Shown piece by piece: positions 25,902-36,300 of a stretch of DNA of 37,221 nt. Numbering within the stretch: the stretch's first letter is position 1; each line of letters opens with the position of its first letter. Origin of the DNA: Paenimyroides tangerinum (GTDB lineage Bacteria; Bacteroidota; Bacteroidia; Flavobacteriales; Flavobacteriaceae); assembly GCF_003865405.1 (NCBI RefSeq), contig NZ_RQVQ01000027.1, positions 1 to 37,221 of the forward strand, written 5' to 3'. The notes below the pieces were generated by a model. The model was not told the origin of the DNA, ran no database searches, and saw only the letters and a list, made by a program, of their open reading frames with translations. The translations under genes were made by a program, and so were the position numbers.

Positions 25902-26678
25902 ATGAAAAAAATTATAAACCTATCTTTACTTCTTTTAGTATCATTATTTATATTTTCTTGTGCATCAAAAGATAAAATAATATATTATGAAAATGCCGAA
26001 AAAGACATTAGTAATTCAGTTCAAAAAGTAAATACAAGAATTCAACCAGATGACTTATTAATGATTATCGTTTCTGCTCTTGATCCTGATTTAGCCATTC
26101 CTTTTAATTTAACATCAACATCAACTGTAATGAGAGAAAATCAAGCTGGTGTAGGTCAACAGTCACAACAGCTTTATTTAGTTGATGGAAATGGTAATAT
26201 AGAGTTTCCTGTAATTGGACAAATAAATGTTTTGAACAAAACTAAACAAGATATTATTGACGAACTTCAATCAAAAATTTCTGTTTATATAAACAATCCA
26301 ATCATCAACGTTAGAATCATGAACTTTAAAGTTACGGTTCAAGGTGAAGTAAACAGACCAGGTGTTCACACAATCACAAGCGAAAGGTTAACTGTAGTTG
26401 AAGCACTTTCTTTATCAGGAGATCTTACAATTTATGGAAACAGAAATAACATTTTAATTTTTAGAGAAGAAAATGGAAAAAGAATATCACAAAGAATTGA
26501 TATAACAAAAACAGATTTTATCAATTCTCCTTTTTATTATTTAAAACAAAACGATATCGTTTATGTTGAACCAAATAAAACAAGAGTTAATGCTTCTGCA
26601 GTTGGTCCAAACGCTTCAATATTCATCTCTATAGCTTCATTAGTAATCGGTATACTTACACTAATATCAAGAAATTAA
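25902..26678 (+). CDS. Polysaccharide export lipoprotein, Wza family
   Basis: 258 residues. Lipoprotein signal peptide with cysteine at 20 (IFSC-ASK), a poly-export domain (IQPDDLLMIIV, LVDGNGNIEFPVIGQI) and an SLBB domain (VTVQGEVNRPGVHTI...LTVVEALSLSGDLT), then a hydrophobic C-terminal helix (FISIASLVIGILTLISRN). This is the short outer-membrane polysaccharide secretin of Bacteroidetes, partner of the Wzc kinase whose start codon follows the stop by one base. Confidence 0.95.
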   Translation: MKKIINLSLLLLVSLFIFSCASKDKIIYYENAEKDISNSVQKVNTRIQPDDLLMIIVSALDPDLAIPFNLTSTSTVMRENQAGVGQQSQQLYLVDGNGNIEFPVIGQINVLNKTKQDIIDELQSKISVYINNPIINVRIMNFKVTVQGEVNRPGVHTITSERLTVVEALSLSGDLTIYGNRNNILIFREENGKRISQRIDITKTDFINSPFYYLKQNDIVYVEPNKTRVNASAVGPNASIFISIASLVIGILTLISRN

Positions 26679-26679
26679 A

Positions 26680-29046
26680 ATGCAAAACTACCAAGAAAAC
26701 AATCAGTCAATTGATTTAAAAGCAGAATTATTTAAATACCTATCACATTGGAGATGGTTTGTATTATCTGTATTTATAACATTAGTTCTAGCTGTTGCGT
26801 ATTTAAAAACTACTGATAAAATTTTTGACGTAAACACTACCATTTTAATAAAGGAAGATAATAAATCTGACATTACAAGTCAATTAGCAGCATTTAGCGA
26901 CTTGGGATTCGGAGGAAGCAAAAACAATATTGAAAATGAAATTGAGGTTTTAAAATCAAGAACACTATCAGAAAAAGTAGTCGATTCATTAAAATTAAAT
27001 TATCATTATTTCACAGAGGATGGATTCCAAAAAAATGGATATTATAAAAATTCACCTATAGAATTAAATTTTCAATCTGCTTTAAAAAATGAATCAGCAT
27101 CTAATTTATTTGAACTAACTAATATAACCAATACTTCTTTTGACCTTTCTATTAATGAAGAAAGTATTGGAACATTTAAGTTTGACTCACCTATTAAAAA
27201 TGAAATTGGAAATATAATTGTAAAAAAATCAACAATTTATTTTCCAAAAAACGCAGATGATTTAAAATCTATTTCTGTACAATATACGCCAACTGATTTA
27301 GTTTCTAACGGTATTAGATCTAGAACAACTATCAATCCGACTAGCAAAACATCGAGTGTAATAAGTCTTAATTTAAAAAGTAGTTTTCCAGAAGAAGCTG
27401 TTGCATATCTAAATACTTTAGTAGGATATTACAATCTTCAAGGTATTGAGGACAAGCGTTTTATAGCTCAACATACTTCAGATTTTATTTCGAATCGTTT
27501 AAATATTATCGCGGAAGAATTAGGTGATGTCGAGAAAAATGTAGAAAGTTATAAAAACACTAACAACTTAACTGACATTCAGTCTGAAGTTGGTTTATTT
27601 TTAACCAATCTTAGCGCATACGAACGTTCAGTCGTTGAAAACGAAACAGAGATAAGTATTGTTAATGATCTTATCAGTTATCTTAGAAAATCAGATTCTG
27701 ACGAACTAGTTCCAAATATTGTATTAAATAATAATTCAGGTATTAATTCAGGTATAGATGAGCTTAACAGAATAATTTTAGAAAGACAACGTCAGTTAAT
27801 TAATTCAACATCTGAACACCCAAAAATTAAAGAATTAGATGGTTTAATTGCATCTTCAAAAAACAACATTCTTTCGTCTTTAAAAAGTAATTTAAACTCA
27901 CTAAAGATTGCTAAAAATGATTTAAAACGTCAAGAAAATCAAATGCAATCAAAACTTTCTCAAGTTCCTAAACAAGAAAGAGAATTTAGAATTATTGACA
28001 GACAGCAAAAGGTAAAAGAAGCTTTATATTTATTCTTATTACAAAAAAGAGAAGAAACTAATATCACATTAGCAGCAACTGAAGTAACAGCAAAAGTAAT
28101 TGACGCGGCAATTGAACCAACAAAGCAAGTTGCTCCAAAGTCTTCAATTGTTTTATTAGGAGCATTTATCATTGGTTGTTTAATTCCTTTTGTTATCATT
28201 TATGTTCAAAACTTATTGGACACAAAAGTTAAAACAAGACTTGACATTGAAAATAACACAAGCATTCCTTTCTTAGGAGATGTTCCAACATCAGAAAGTT
28301 CTGATCAGATTATTGAATTAAATAGTCGAAGTAGTTCGGCCGAAGCGATTCGTATTGTAAGAACCAACTTGGATTTTATGATTTCGGATTTAAGTAAAGA
28401 AAAATGTAAAGTAATTTATAGTACTTCTACTTTCCCAGGTGAAGGTAAAACGTTTATATCAGCTAACATTGCAGCAACTTTTGCTCTTTCAGAGAAGAAA
28501 ACATTGTTAATTGGAATGGATATTAGAAATCCTAGATTAGATACTTATTTTGATTTACCAAGTAAAGGATTAACAAACTATTTATCAACTAAAGATACTA
28601 AAATTGAAAATTATATTGTTTCAATTCCAAGTTATCCACATCTAGATGTTTTACCAGCAGGTACAATTCCACCGAACCCAGCTGAATTATTGATGAGTTC
28701 TAAACTTGAAACATTATTCAACGAATTAAGAACTAAATACGATTATATTGTTGTTGATACTGCACCAGTAAGTTTAGTTACAGATACGATTTTAACTGCT
28801 AAATACGCTGATAGTATAATTTATGTTGTTAGAGCAGGAAAAATTGATAAGAAATCTTTAATTATTCCAGAAACATTGTATAGAGAGAAGAAATTACCAA
28901 GAATGTCATTACTTCTAAACGATACAAATACAACCAAAGGTTACGGTTATGGATATGGTTACGGTTATGGCTACGGATATGGTTACGGAGTTAAAATGGA
29001 AACTAAAAAGATCCCACTTTGGAAAAAGATTTTAGGAATTAAATAA
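26680..29046 (+). CDS. Wzc-type tyrosine autokinase / polysaccharide copolymerase
   Basis: 788 residues. Wzz-type chain-length domain between membrane helices at about 30-47 and 488-510, with coiled coil (about 270-470) and a GNVR-like loop. The C-terminal cytoplasmic BY-kinase has Walker A PGEGKT at 586-591, A' LLIGMDIRNPRL with D614 and Walker B VVDTAPV with D693. The tail at 754-770 is a pure Gly-Tyr alternation with eight tyrosines, the presumed autophosphorylation cluster that controls polymer assembly. The DNA of the tail uses mixed Gly and Tyr codons yet shows an 18-nt near-repeat. A strong terminator follows. Confidence 0.96.
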   Translation: MQNYQENNQSIDLKAELFKYLSHWRWFVLSVFITLVLAVAYLKTTDKIFDVNTTILIKEDNKSDITSQLAAFSDLGFGGSKNNIENEIEVLKSRTLSEKVVDSLKLNYHYFTEDGFQKNGYYKNSPIELNFQSALKNESASNLFELTNITNTSFDLSINEESIGTFKFDSPIKNEIGNIIVKKSTIYFPKNADDLKSISVQYTPTDLVSNGIRSRTTINPTSKTSSVISLNLKSSFPEEAVAYLNTLVGYYNLQGIEDKRFIAQHTSDFISNRLNIIAEELGDVEKNVESYKNTNNLTDIQSEVGLFLTNLSAYERSVVENETEISIVNDLISYLRKSDSDELVPNIVLNNNSGINSGIDELNRIILERQRQLINSTSEHPKIKELDGLIASSKNNILSSLKSNLNSLKIAKNDLKRQENQMQSKLSQVPKQEREFRIIDRQQKVKEALYLFLLQKREETNITLAATEVTAKVIDAAIEPTKQVAPKSSIVLLGAFIIGCLIPFVIIYVQNLLDTKVKTRLDIENNTSIPFLGDVPTSESSDQIIELNSRSSSAEAIRIVRTNLDFMISDLSKEKCKVIYSTSTFPGEGKTFISANIAATFALSEKKTLLIGMDIRNPRLDTYFDLPSKGLTNYLSTKDTKIENYIVSIPSYPHLDVLPAGTIPPNPAELLMSSKLETLFNELRTKYDYIVVDTAPVSLVTDTILTAKYADSIIYVVRAGKIDKKSLIIPETLYREKKLPRMSLLLNDTNTTKGYGYGYGYGYGYGYGYGVKMETKKIPLWKKILGIK
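28939..28989 (+). repeat. Gly-Tyr coding repeat in wzc
   Basis: 51 nt encoding nine glycines and eight tyrosines. Two 18-nt units share their first 14 bases (GGTTACGGTTATGG) and differ in the last four; a partial third unit follows. Confidence 0.85.
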
Positions 29047-29071
29047 ATATAATTAGTAAAATCTAATAAAT

Positions 29072-29111
29072 AAAAATGAGCTTGATAAATTAATATCAAG
29101 CTCATTTTTTT
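29072..29111 (+). terminator. Terminator of the wza-wzc operon
   Basis: 16-bp stem (29072-29087 with 29094-29109; core ATGAGCTTGATA), loop AATTAA, T-run. It begins 26 nt after the wzc stop. Confidence 0.9.
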
Positions 29112-29166
29112 CTAAGACAAAAAATAAATTTAAAATTAGAATTAAATTCTCCTTTTAATTTATTCC

Positions 29167-29202
29167 AAAAAAAATCCGAGGAACAATCTAGTTCTTCGGA
29201 TT
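29167..29202 (-). terminator. Terminator of the ABC permease gene
   Basis: 12-bp stem with one G-U pair (29191-29202 with 29173-29184; AATCCGA core), six-base loop and an eight-base T-run on the minus strand. It lies about 46 nt beyond the permease stop. Confidence 0.8.
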
Positions 29203-29247
29203 CTTAATATTATAATAAGCCTAATTTAAACGTTATAAAAAATATTC

Positions 29248-30489
29248 CTATTCATATCGTAAAGCTTCAACTGGATCTAATTTAGATGCTTTTATTGCAG
29301 GGAACAAACCAGATATTAATGCAACTATTAAAGATATTATTATCGCTCCGATAATTGCTCCCCAGGGAATTACAAAATCAAAACCCACAAATCGAGTAAA
29401 AATATAACCCGTTATCAATCCTAAAATAGTTCCAAGAATACCACCAAGCTGACCAATTACTAATGTTTCTGTAAAAAACTGCCAAGCAATTGTACTACTT
29501 TTTGCTCCTAAAGATTTTCGAATTCCAATTTCTTTAGTTCGTTCTGTCACCGAAACCAGCATAATATTCATTAATGCAATTGAAGATCCAAAAATCGTAA
29601 TAACTCCAATTAAAACAGCAATAACTGTTAGCATTTGTGTTTGTTGTTTCAATTGATTGATCAAATCATCACTTCTGCTGATTCCAAAATTATCTATTTG
29701 AGTTGGATGTAAACCACGAATTGAACGCATCGTCAAAATAGCTTCATCAATATCGGTATTTAGAAATTCTGTTTTTTGAACTAAAACTTTAATTTCGTAA
29801 TTTATACTACCTTGCGAAAACAAACTTCTAGCTTGTTGAATGGGAATAAAAACTCTTAGATCTTGTTTATTTCCAAACATTGAACCTTTCTCTTCAAGAA
29901 CTCCAATTACTTTGAATTTTGCTCCTCGAATTGAAATTAATTTACCTAAAGGATTGACATCTTTTAATAAATTTTTAGTAAAATCTGCTCCAACTACGCA
30001 AACGGGTAGATTACTTAAAATATCAATTTCGGAAAAAGTATTTCCTTGGTCCACTTTTAAACCACTGTTTTCAAAATAAAGTTCATCAGCTCCAATTACA
30101 GAAACTTCAGGGTCTGTTTTCTTATTTTCGTATTTTACTTCAGTTGTTGAACTTGCCGTAAATGAAAGTGAAGTTGTGGCAAAAGGAGCATTATAATTTT
30201 CTTTAAAACTTCTAGCTTGACTATAATCAATAATCGGATTAGTTCGTGTTTCAGAACTATTTCGATTTAATTGAGATGAAAAATCATATCGACTAATATT
30301 AAACGTATTCGAACCCATTGCAGCAAAATTGCTCATCAATGAACTTTCAAGTGCATTTACAGCAGATAAAATCCCAACCAAAGCCCAGATTCCAGAGGCA
30401 ATGATAAACACAGTTAGAACCGTTCGAAGTAACTGACTCCGAATTGCGCCTAAAGCAATTTTTGTATTTTCTTTAAATAGTCTTAGCAT
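29248..30489 (-). CDS. ABC transporter permease, MacB/FtsX type
   Basis: 413 residues. One N-terminal membrane helix (about 20-42, VLTVFIIASGIWALVGIL), a periplasmic MacB-PCD domain (about 45-270) and three C-terminal helices with the FtsX-family segment ALMNIMLVSVTERTKEIGIRKSLGAK and the closing KLDPVEALRYE. Such permeases work with a separate ATPase in efflux or lipoprotein handling; no ATPase gene lies beside it and it has its own terminator. Substrate unknown. Confidence 0.93.
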   Translation of the reverse strand: MLRLFKENTKIALGAIRSQLLRTVLTVFIIASGIWALVGILSAVNALESSLMSNFAAMGSNTFNISRYDFSSQLNRNSSETRTNPIIDYSQARSFKENYNAPFATTSLSFTASSTTEVKYENKKTDPEVSVIGADELYFENSGLKVDQGNTFSEIDILSNLPVCVVGADFTKNLLKDVNPLGKLISIRGAKFKVIGVLEEKGSMFGNKQDLRVFIPIQQARSLFSQGSINYEIKVLVQKTEFLNTDIDEAILTMRSIRGLHPTQIDNFGISRSDDLINQLKQQTQMLTVIAVLIGVITIFGSSIALMNIMLVSVTERTKEIGIRKSLGAKSSTIAWQFFTETLVIGQLGGILGTILGLITGYIFTRFVGFDFVIPWGAIIGAIIISLIVALISGLFPAIKASKLDPVEALRYE

Positions 30490-30513
30490 ATACTTACTTA
30501 GTAGTTAAAGTCG

Positions 30514-30521
30514 TAAATTTG
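30514..30521 (+). promoter_or_regulatory. Possible -7 element upstream of hisS
   Basis: TAAATTTG matches TAnnTTTG exactly but sits 100 bases upstream of the hisS ATG and has no clear -33 element, so the message would carry a leader of about 90 nt. A one-mismatch GATATTTG lies closer, near 30567-30574. Confidence 0.35.
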
Positions 30522-30620
30522 TTACAATAAAATTAAAATTATTACTTTCAAAAAAATTAAAAGTCAGATATTTGTATAAAATATTTTATCATCTTTTTTT
30601 GATATTTAAATTAGAATAAA

Positions 30621-32003
30621 ATGGCACAAAAACCAAGTATTCCAAAAGGAACTAGAGATTTTTCTCCGAATGAAGTAGCAAAACGTCAATATATTATTTC
30701 AACCATAAAAAATCATTTCGAAAAGTTTGGATTTCAACCTATTGAAACACCTTCATTCGAAAATTCTGATACGTTAATGGGAAAATACGGTGAAGAAGGC
30801 GATCGTTTAATCTTTAAGATTTTGAATTCTGGTGATTTCTTATCTAAAGCTTCTGAAGAAAATTTACAAAATAAAGACAGTAAAAAAATTACATCTCAAA
30901 TTTCTGAAAAAGCTTTGCGTTATGATTTAACTGTTCCGTTTGCAAGATACGTGGTTCAACATCAAAATGAAATTGATTTTCCGTTTAAACGTTACCAAAT
31001 TCAGCCGGTTTGGAGAGCAGATAATCCACAAAAAGGGCGTTTTAGAGAATTTTATCAATGTGATGCCGATGTTGTAGGTTCAAAATCTTTATGGCAAGAA
31101 GTTGAATTGATTCAGTTGTACGATGCCGTTTTTACAGATTTAAATGTAGAAGGAGTTACCATTAAAATCAACAATCGTAAAATTTTATCAGGAATTGCAG
31201 AAGTAATTGGAGCAAGCGATAAATTAATTGATTTCACGGTTGCCTTAGATAAATTAGATAAAATAGGTGAAGATGGTGTAAAATCTGAAATGATAGCAAA
31301 AGGAATTTCAGAAGAAGCAATTGAAAAAGTGCAACCTGTTTTTAATTTCACAGGAACTTTAGCTGATAAAATCAAGCAACTTTCTGAGATGTTGCAAACT
31401 TCTGTAGAAGGAATGAAAGGTGTTGAAGAACTAAATTTCATTTGTAACGCAATTGATTCCATTGGATTAAAATCTGCAAAATTGAATTTAGACGTTACTT
31501 TAGCACGTGGATTAAACTATTATACAGGAGCCATTTTTGAAGTTGCAGCTCCTGAAACCGTAAAACTAGGTTCTATTGGTGGTGGTGGCCGTTACGACGA
31601 TTTAACAGGAATTTTTGGATTAAAGAATGTTAGTGGCGTTGGAATTTCTTTTGGTTTAGACCGAATTTATTTAGTTCTTGAAGAATTAAATGCTTTTCCA
31701 GAAACGGTTTCAGCTGTATCAAAAGTTATTTTCCTGAATTTTGGTGATAAAGAAGTTTTATACGTTTTACCAACTATTCAAAAATTGCGAAATGCAGGAA
31801 TCAAAACGGAACTTTATCCTGATAATACCAAAATGGGAAAACAATTCCAATTTGCCGATAAAAAAGGAATTCAGTTTGCAGTTATCGTTGGCGAATCTGA
31901 AATGGAAAACAAACAATTTGCATTGAAGAATTTAGCAAATGGAGAACAAACTTTAGTTACCGAACACGAATTAATCGAAAATTTAAAACAATTTTCTTTC
32001 TAA
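30621..32003 (+). CDS. hisS: Histidyl-tRNA synthetase
   Basis: 460 residues, class II synthetase that charges tRNA-His. Start [11 protein letters not shown] (8-18) is the family N-terminus. Motif 2 region [19 protein letters not shown] at 132-150, the HisRS-specific histidine-A motif ALARG variant ([14 protein letters not shown], about 294-307), motif 3 [14 protein letters not shown] and [12 protein letters not shown], and a C-terminal anticodon-binding domain (about 370-460). A short insertion at about 75-96 ([15 protein letters not shown]) is common in Bacteroidetes. Followed by a terminator. Confidence 0.98.
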   Translation: MAQKPSIPKGTRDFSPNEVAKRQYIISTIKNHFEKFGFQPIETPSFENSDTLMGKYGEEGDRLIFKILNSGDFLSKASEENLQNKDSKKITSQISEKALRYDLTVPFARYVVQHQNEIDFPFKRYQIQPVWRADNPQKGRFREFYQCDADVVGSKSLWQEVELIQLYDAVFTDLNVEGVTIKINNRKILSGIAEVIGASDKLIDFTVALDKLDKIGEDGVKSEMIAKGISEEAIEKVQPVFNFTGTLADKIKQLSEMLQTSVEGMKGVEELNFICNAIDSIGLKSAKLNLDVTLARGLNYYTGAIFEVAAPETVKLGSIGGGGRYDDLTGIFGLKNVSGVGISFGLDRIYLVLEELNAFPETVSAVSKVIFLNFGDKEVLYVLPTIQKLRNAGIKTELYPDNTKMGKQFQFADKKGIQFAVIVGESEMENKQFALKNLANGEQTLVTEHELIENLKQFSF

Positions 32004-32010
32004 AATATCG

Positions 32011-32037
32011 AACCTCAGTTTTTGACTGAGGTTTTTT
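32011..32037 (+). terminator. Terminator of hisS
   Basis: 9-bp perfect stem AACCTCAGT / ACTGAGGTT (32011-32019 with 32025-32033), loop TTTTG, then four T. It starts 7 nt after the stop. Confidence 0.9.
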
Positions 32038-32215
32038 ATTACAAATTCAATTCCTTTATTTAAAAAATCTAAAAAGAACATAATTTTAATAATGCAACTG
32101 AAAAAATAGTAATATTTACAGAAAATAAAACTGTTAAACAAATGATAATATTACTCAATTTATTGAAATGGCATAGAGATTGGATATTTCAAAACTCATT
32201 ATAAAAATAGATATT
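32038..32215. other. Intergenic region between hisS terminator and the META protein gene
   Basis: About 178 nt of very AT-rich DNA. No coding frame, repeat or exact -7 promoter match was found; the bases just before the ATG at 32216 include GGATATTTC, a weak relative of the promoter motif. Confidence 0.5.
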
Positions 32216-33247
32216 ATGAAAAAAGTTCAATTTTTAGTAGCTATTCTATTAGTTAGTTTATCAGGTTTTGCTCAAGAAACAATAAAATTAAAAATCAAAG
32301 AAAATAAAGTTCCTTGTGTTGGAGTTGCTCCAATGGAATGCTTGCAAGTTAAAGAAGGAAGTAACAAAGATTGGACATTTTTTTATGATTCAATCGAAGG
32401 TTTTGAATATGAACCAAGTTTTACATATAAACTTAAAGTAGAAAAAACGAAAAAATCAGGTAATCTTCCTGCTGATGCATCAGCTTATAATTACAAACTA
32501 AAAAAAGTCATTAGTAAGAAAAAAGCTAAAACTTCTAAAGTTTCTCAAACTACTAATTTGGATATTTTCAACAAAAAATTAGTTTTAACAGAACTTAATG
32601 GACAGAAAATTTCGAAGGGAAGTATCTATTTTGAGCTGAATGATTCAGATAAAACGGTTTCTGGTAAAAGCGGTATAAATAGATTTAACTCATCTTTTGA
32701 ATTTAAAAACAATGAATTAATCATAAAACCAGGAATGTCAACATTAATGGCTGGCGACCCAAAATCAATGGAATTAGAAAATGAATTTTCTAATGCAATT
32801 CAATCTCCATTTAAAGTTATTCAAATTGGAAATGAAGTTAAATTCATAAATGTGAAAACAAATAAAGTTGAAATGATTTTCAACATTCCAACAACAAATG
32901 ATATTTGGACTTTCATTGATGGTAAAGAATGGAAGCTTTTTATGCTAGAAAATGTGGGTAAAGATTTTGGAAATGCTTCAATTCAATTTAATGTAACTGA
33001 AAATAAAGTTTCCGGAAATAACGGTTGCAATCGTTTCTTTGGAAATTACAAAACAACTTCAGACGAAATCATATTCGATAGCTTAGGCACGACAAGAATG
33101 GCTTGCAAAGATGAAGAATCAAAAGAAACGGAACGCAAAATGATGCATTATTTAAATAATTCAACGCTTCGTTTCGATGTTGCCGAACAAACTTTAAATT
33201 TTTATAAAGATGATAAATTAGTAATGATGTTTGGATTGCAATTCTAG
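32216..33247 (+). CDS. Secreted protein with DUF4377 and two META domains
   Basis: 343 residues from the ATG at 32216; the TTG at 32180 gives a longer form whose first 12 residues would spoil the signal peptide. Signal peptide 1-20 (LLVSLSGFAQ). Residues about 22-105 resemble DUF4377 (CVGVAPMECLQVKEGSNKDW, IEGFEYEPSFTYKL). Two META (HslJ-like) domains follow: about 115-225 (LTELNGQKI, SGINRFNSSF, MSTLMAGD) and about 232-343 (WKLFMLENVG, GNNGCNRFFGNY, TRMACKD). HslJ-type proteins are linked to novobiocin resistance and envelope stress; the role here is unknown. Single gene with its own terminator. Confidence 0.88.
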   Translation: MKKVQFLVAILLVSLSGFAQETIKLKIKENKVPCVGVAPMECLQVKEGSNKDWTFFYDSIEGFEYEPSFTYKLKVEKTKKSGNLPADASAYNYKLKKVISKKKAKTSKVSQTTNLDIFNKKLVLTELNGQKISKGSIYFELNDSDKTVSGKSGINRFNSSFEFKNNELIIKPGMSTLMAGDPKSMELENEFSNAIQSPFKVIQIGNEVKFINVKTNKVEMIFNIPTTNDIWTFIDGKEWKLFMLENVGKDFGNASIQFNVTENKVSGNNGCNRFFGNYKTTSDEIIFDSLGTTRMACKDEESKETERKMMHYLNNSTLRFDVAEQTLNFYKDDKLVMMFGLQF

Positions 33248-33263
33248 ACAATAAAAAAAATGA

Positions 33264-33296
33264 AAAGAGGAATTCCATACTTTGGAATTCCTCTTT
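33264..33296 (+). terminator. Terminator of the META protein gene
   Basis: 14-bp perfect stem AAAGAGGAATTCCA / TGGAATTCCTCTTT (33264-33277 with 33283-33296), loop TACTT; the following tract is only partly T. Confidence 0.8.
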
Positions 33297-33351
33297 CTAT
33301 TTTTATAAAATCAAGATTATTTCATTATATTTAACTACCAATCAGAATATT

Positions 33352-36300
33352 ATGAAATCGAAAATTATCTTTTTTTTACTTTGCACGTTATCTGCATTCG
33401 GACAGCGTAGTTTAATTCACATTTCTGGAGACAGCTTAAAAAAAGTTGAGATTCAGGAATTAGAAATAAAAAGTACTGTTTTTGGAAATTCGGCTGTAAC
33501 AGAATTGACAGCTACAATTTATAATCCATTTGATTCGCAACTTTCTGGAGAAATCAATTTTCCATTAAATGATGGCGATTTTGTTTATGGTTATGCGCTA
33601 GATATCAACGGAATTTTGCGTGAAGCTGTCGCCGTTGAAAAAAGTAAAGCTCGTGAAGTTTTTGAAAGTATTGTTTCAAGAGGTGTTGATCCTGGTTTAG
33701 TTGAAAAAACGCAAGGAAATGTTTTTAAAACGAGAATATATCCGATTCCAGCTAAAGGAACTCGTACGTTTAAATTAGAAATTTTTCATCAATTTACTTC
33801 GAACCATTCTTATTACGAACTTAAAATTCCTTTTTCATTTACTGAAAAAATCCAAAAATCTAAAACAACAATTGATGTTTATGGATATGAAAAAGAAAAT
33901 ATCATTAATAAATCAAACTTTAAAGTAGAAAAAAAATCAAATTATTATAAATACACAACACTTGCTAACTCAAAAGATTTAATCCTTAAATTAAAAAAAG
34001 AAGAAAATCCTACTGCGTTTTATCAACAGAAAAACGACACCTATTATTATTCAATAAATTCAGTCATTAAATTAAACAAAAAACATAATAATAATTATAA
34101 TAAAATTTGCGTTTTGTGGGATGTTTCACGTTCAAGAAAAAATGCTGACTTGAAAAAGGAAATTAATTTTTTAAAATATTTACTTAAAAAAACATCTTTC
34201 ACCGATGTCCAATTGATTGCATTTAATAATCAAATTCAAGTAAATAAAACTTTTACAAAAAGTGATGATTTATTGAAAACTATTGAAAAATTAGATTACG
34301 ATGGCGGTACACAATATGGAAATTTGAAAAATGAAATTTCAAGCTCAGATATGGTTTTATTGTTTTCGGATGGAATGAGCAATTTTGGTTCAGAAAACAT
34401 TGAAGAAATTGAATCAAAATTATTTACAGTAAGCGCATCAAAAATAACTGATTTTACAAAAATGAAATCGATTGCTTTAGCAAATAAAGGCTTGTATATA
34501 AATTTGAATGAAAGCAAAAATTCTAATGCTGCAAAGTTGATTCTAAGCACAAGAACAACGTTAAACGAAACAAAAACATGGATTGATTCATATCCAAAAC
34601 AAAATTATTCTTTCAACTCAAACGAATTGAATATCATAGGAAAATCTAAAAATTTACTAAATGAGATTTCGATAAATATTTCAAATCCGAATCAAAAAAT
34701 CGATTTTAAAAAATTCATTAAAATACCAAAAAAAATAGTTGATTTAGAAAAAATATTTGCTTTAAAACAACTTGACGATTTAAGTTTAGATGCAAAAGCA
34801 AACGAAAAACAGATTGTAGAAATTAGTAAAAAATATAATCTCGTTTCAGATTTTACCTCGCTATTAGTTTTAGAAGATATTTACGATTACATAAAAAATG
34901 AAATTTATCCTCCAACAAAAGATTTGCAAGAACTATACGACAGAAACATCGAAATAATAAAAATTAAAAAGCAAATTGACCTTCTTGATTATGAAAATAA
35001 GGCTCTTAGCTATTTGAAGGAACATCTGGAATGGAGTATGAAAGATGGTAAAACTGAAATTTTGTATGCTGATTTCAAAAAACTTTACAACAAAAATGAT
35101 GATACAATTAAACTTTTAAAAAACAAAATACGAGAACTAGAAGATGAACTAAAAGAAAAAGGTGTGGATTATACTTTTTCATCAAGAAATGATGATTTTA
35201 TGAATGAGCCAATTCCAGTATTAATATTCATACAAAAAACAGAATTAGAAAACGGTAAAGTTTCCATAAAAGGAAATATCAAAACAAATGATGAAGACTC
35301 TTCTTATTTATTAAATGACTTAATCGTAGAAGATTATAATAATAGACAAAACATGACAGCTTTAGATTCTAATCTAAACTTTGATATAATAGTAGATACA
35401 ACGAAATATTATAAAATAGTCTTTTCTTCACATATGATTTCTAATGAATTGATAAGTATATATCAAAGTAATGTAATAAGAACAGAATTCAATATTAAAG
35501 AGCAAGACTTACAGGAAATTGTAGTAATGCCATATGTTCCAAGTACTAAACAAAATTTAAACATAGAAGAACTTACAAAAAATAGCATAAATGATGAAAA
35601 TTACAACATTCACTTAAAGGATGATAATTTATATGTTATTCGTAGAGGTTTCAATCAACGTTTAGGGAAAAATCCTTTAGTCTATTTCGATTTAGAACCC
35701 GATAATTTTAATTATTTAACCAAAGAACGTTTACAAGAAGATTTTGAAGACAATGATTTATCTACATTCAAATCCAAAGAAAATAAATTTGAGTGGGAGG
35801 ATGTTTTTTCATTGGAAATTTTATCTCCAGAAAAATCCGTAGAATTGTACGGAAAGCATGCTAAAGACGGGATTATATTTGTTTATACTAATAAATTTAT
35901 TCAAGATGAAAATATAAATTTACCGGCAAACGTTTCAAAATTCATCAACCAAAATTTGTCTGTAAAAAAATGGAGTTCAAATCCAGAATACATCAAAATT
36001 TTAGAAAAAACATCAGACGAAAACTTATATGATAAATATTTAGAATTAGCTAAAACCTATGGAAATGGTTATGCGTTTTATTTAATAACTTCCGATTTTT
36101 TTAAAAATAAAAAGCAACCAGAAGCTGAAACGATATTATCAAATATTGCAGAAATAGATTTGAATAATTCTGCAAATATGCGCACTTTAGCTTACAAACT
36201 ACGTTCAATTGGAAAACCTGAATTGGCTGTTCCGTTATTTGAAAAAATATTTGAATACCGTCCAGATGAACCCATTTCATATCGTGATTTAGGAATAAGT

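Noticed and set aside
28939..28989. CRISPR-like short repeats
   Set aside because: The repeats have no spacers and lie in frame within wzc as Gly-Tyr codons.
30490..30620. Possible T-box or attenuator leader for hisS
   Set aside because: No T-box motif, His-codon leader peptide or terminator hairpin was found in the 131-nt region.
32180..32215. Longer TTG start for the META protein
   Set aside because: It would put a charged stretch in front of a good signal peptide; the ATG at 32216 is preferred.
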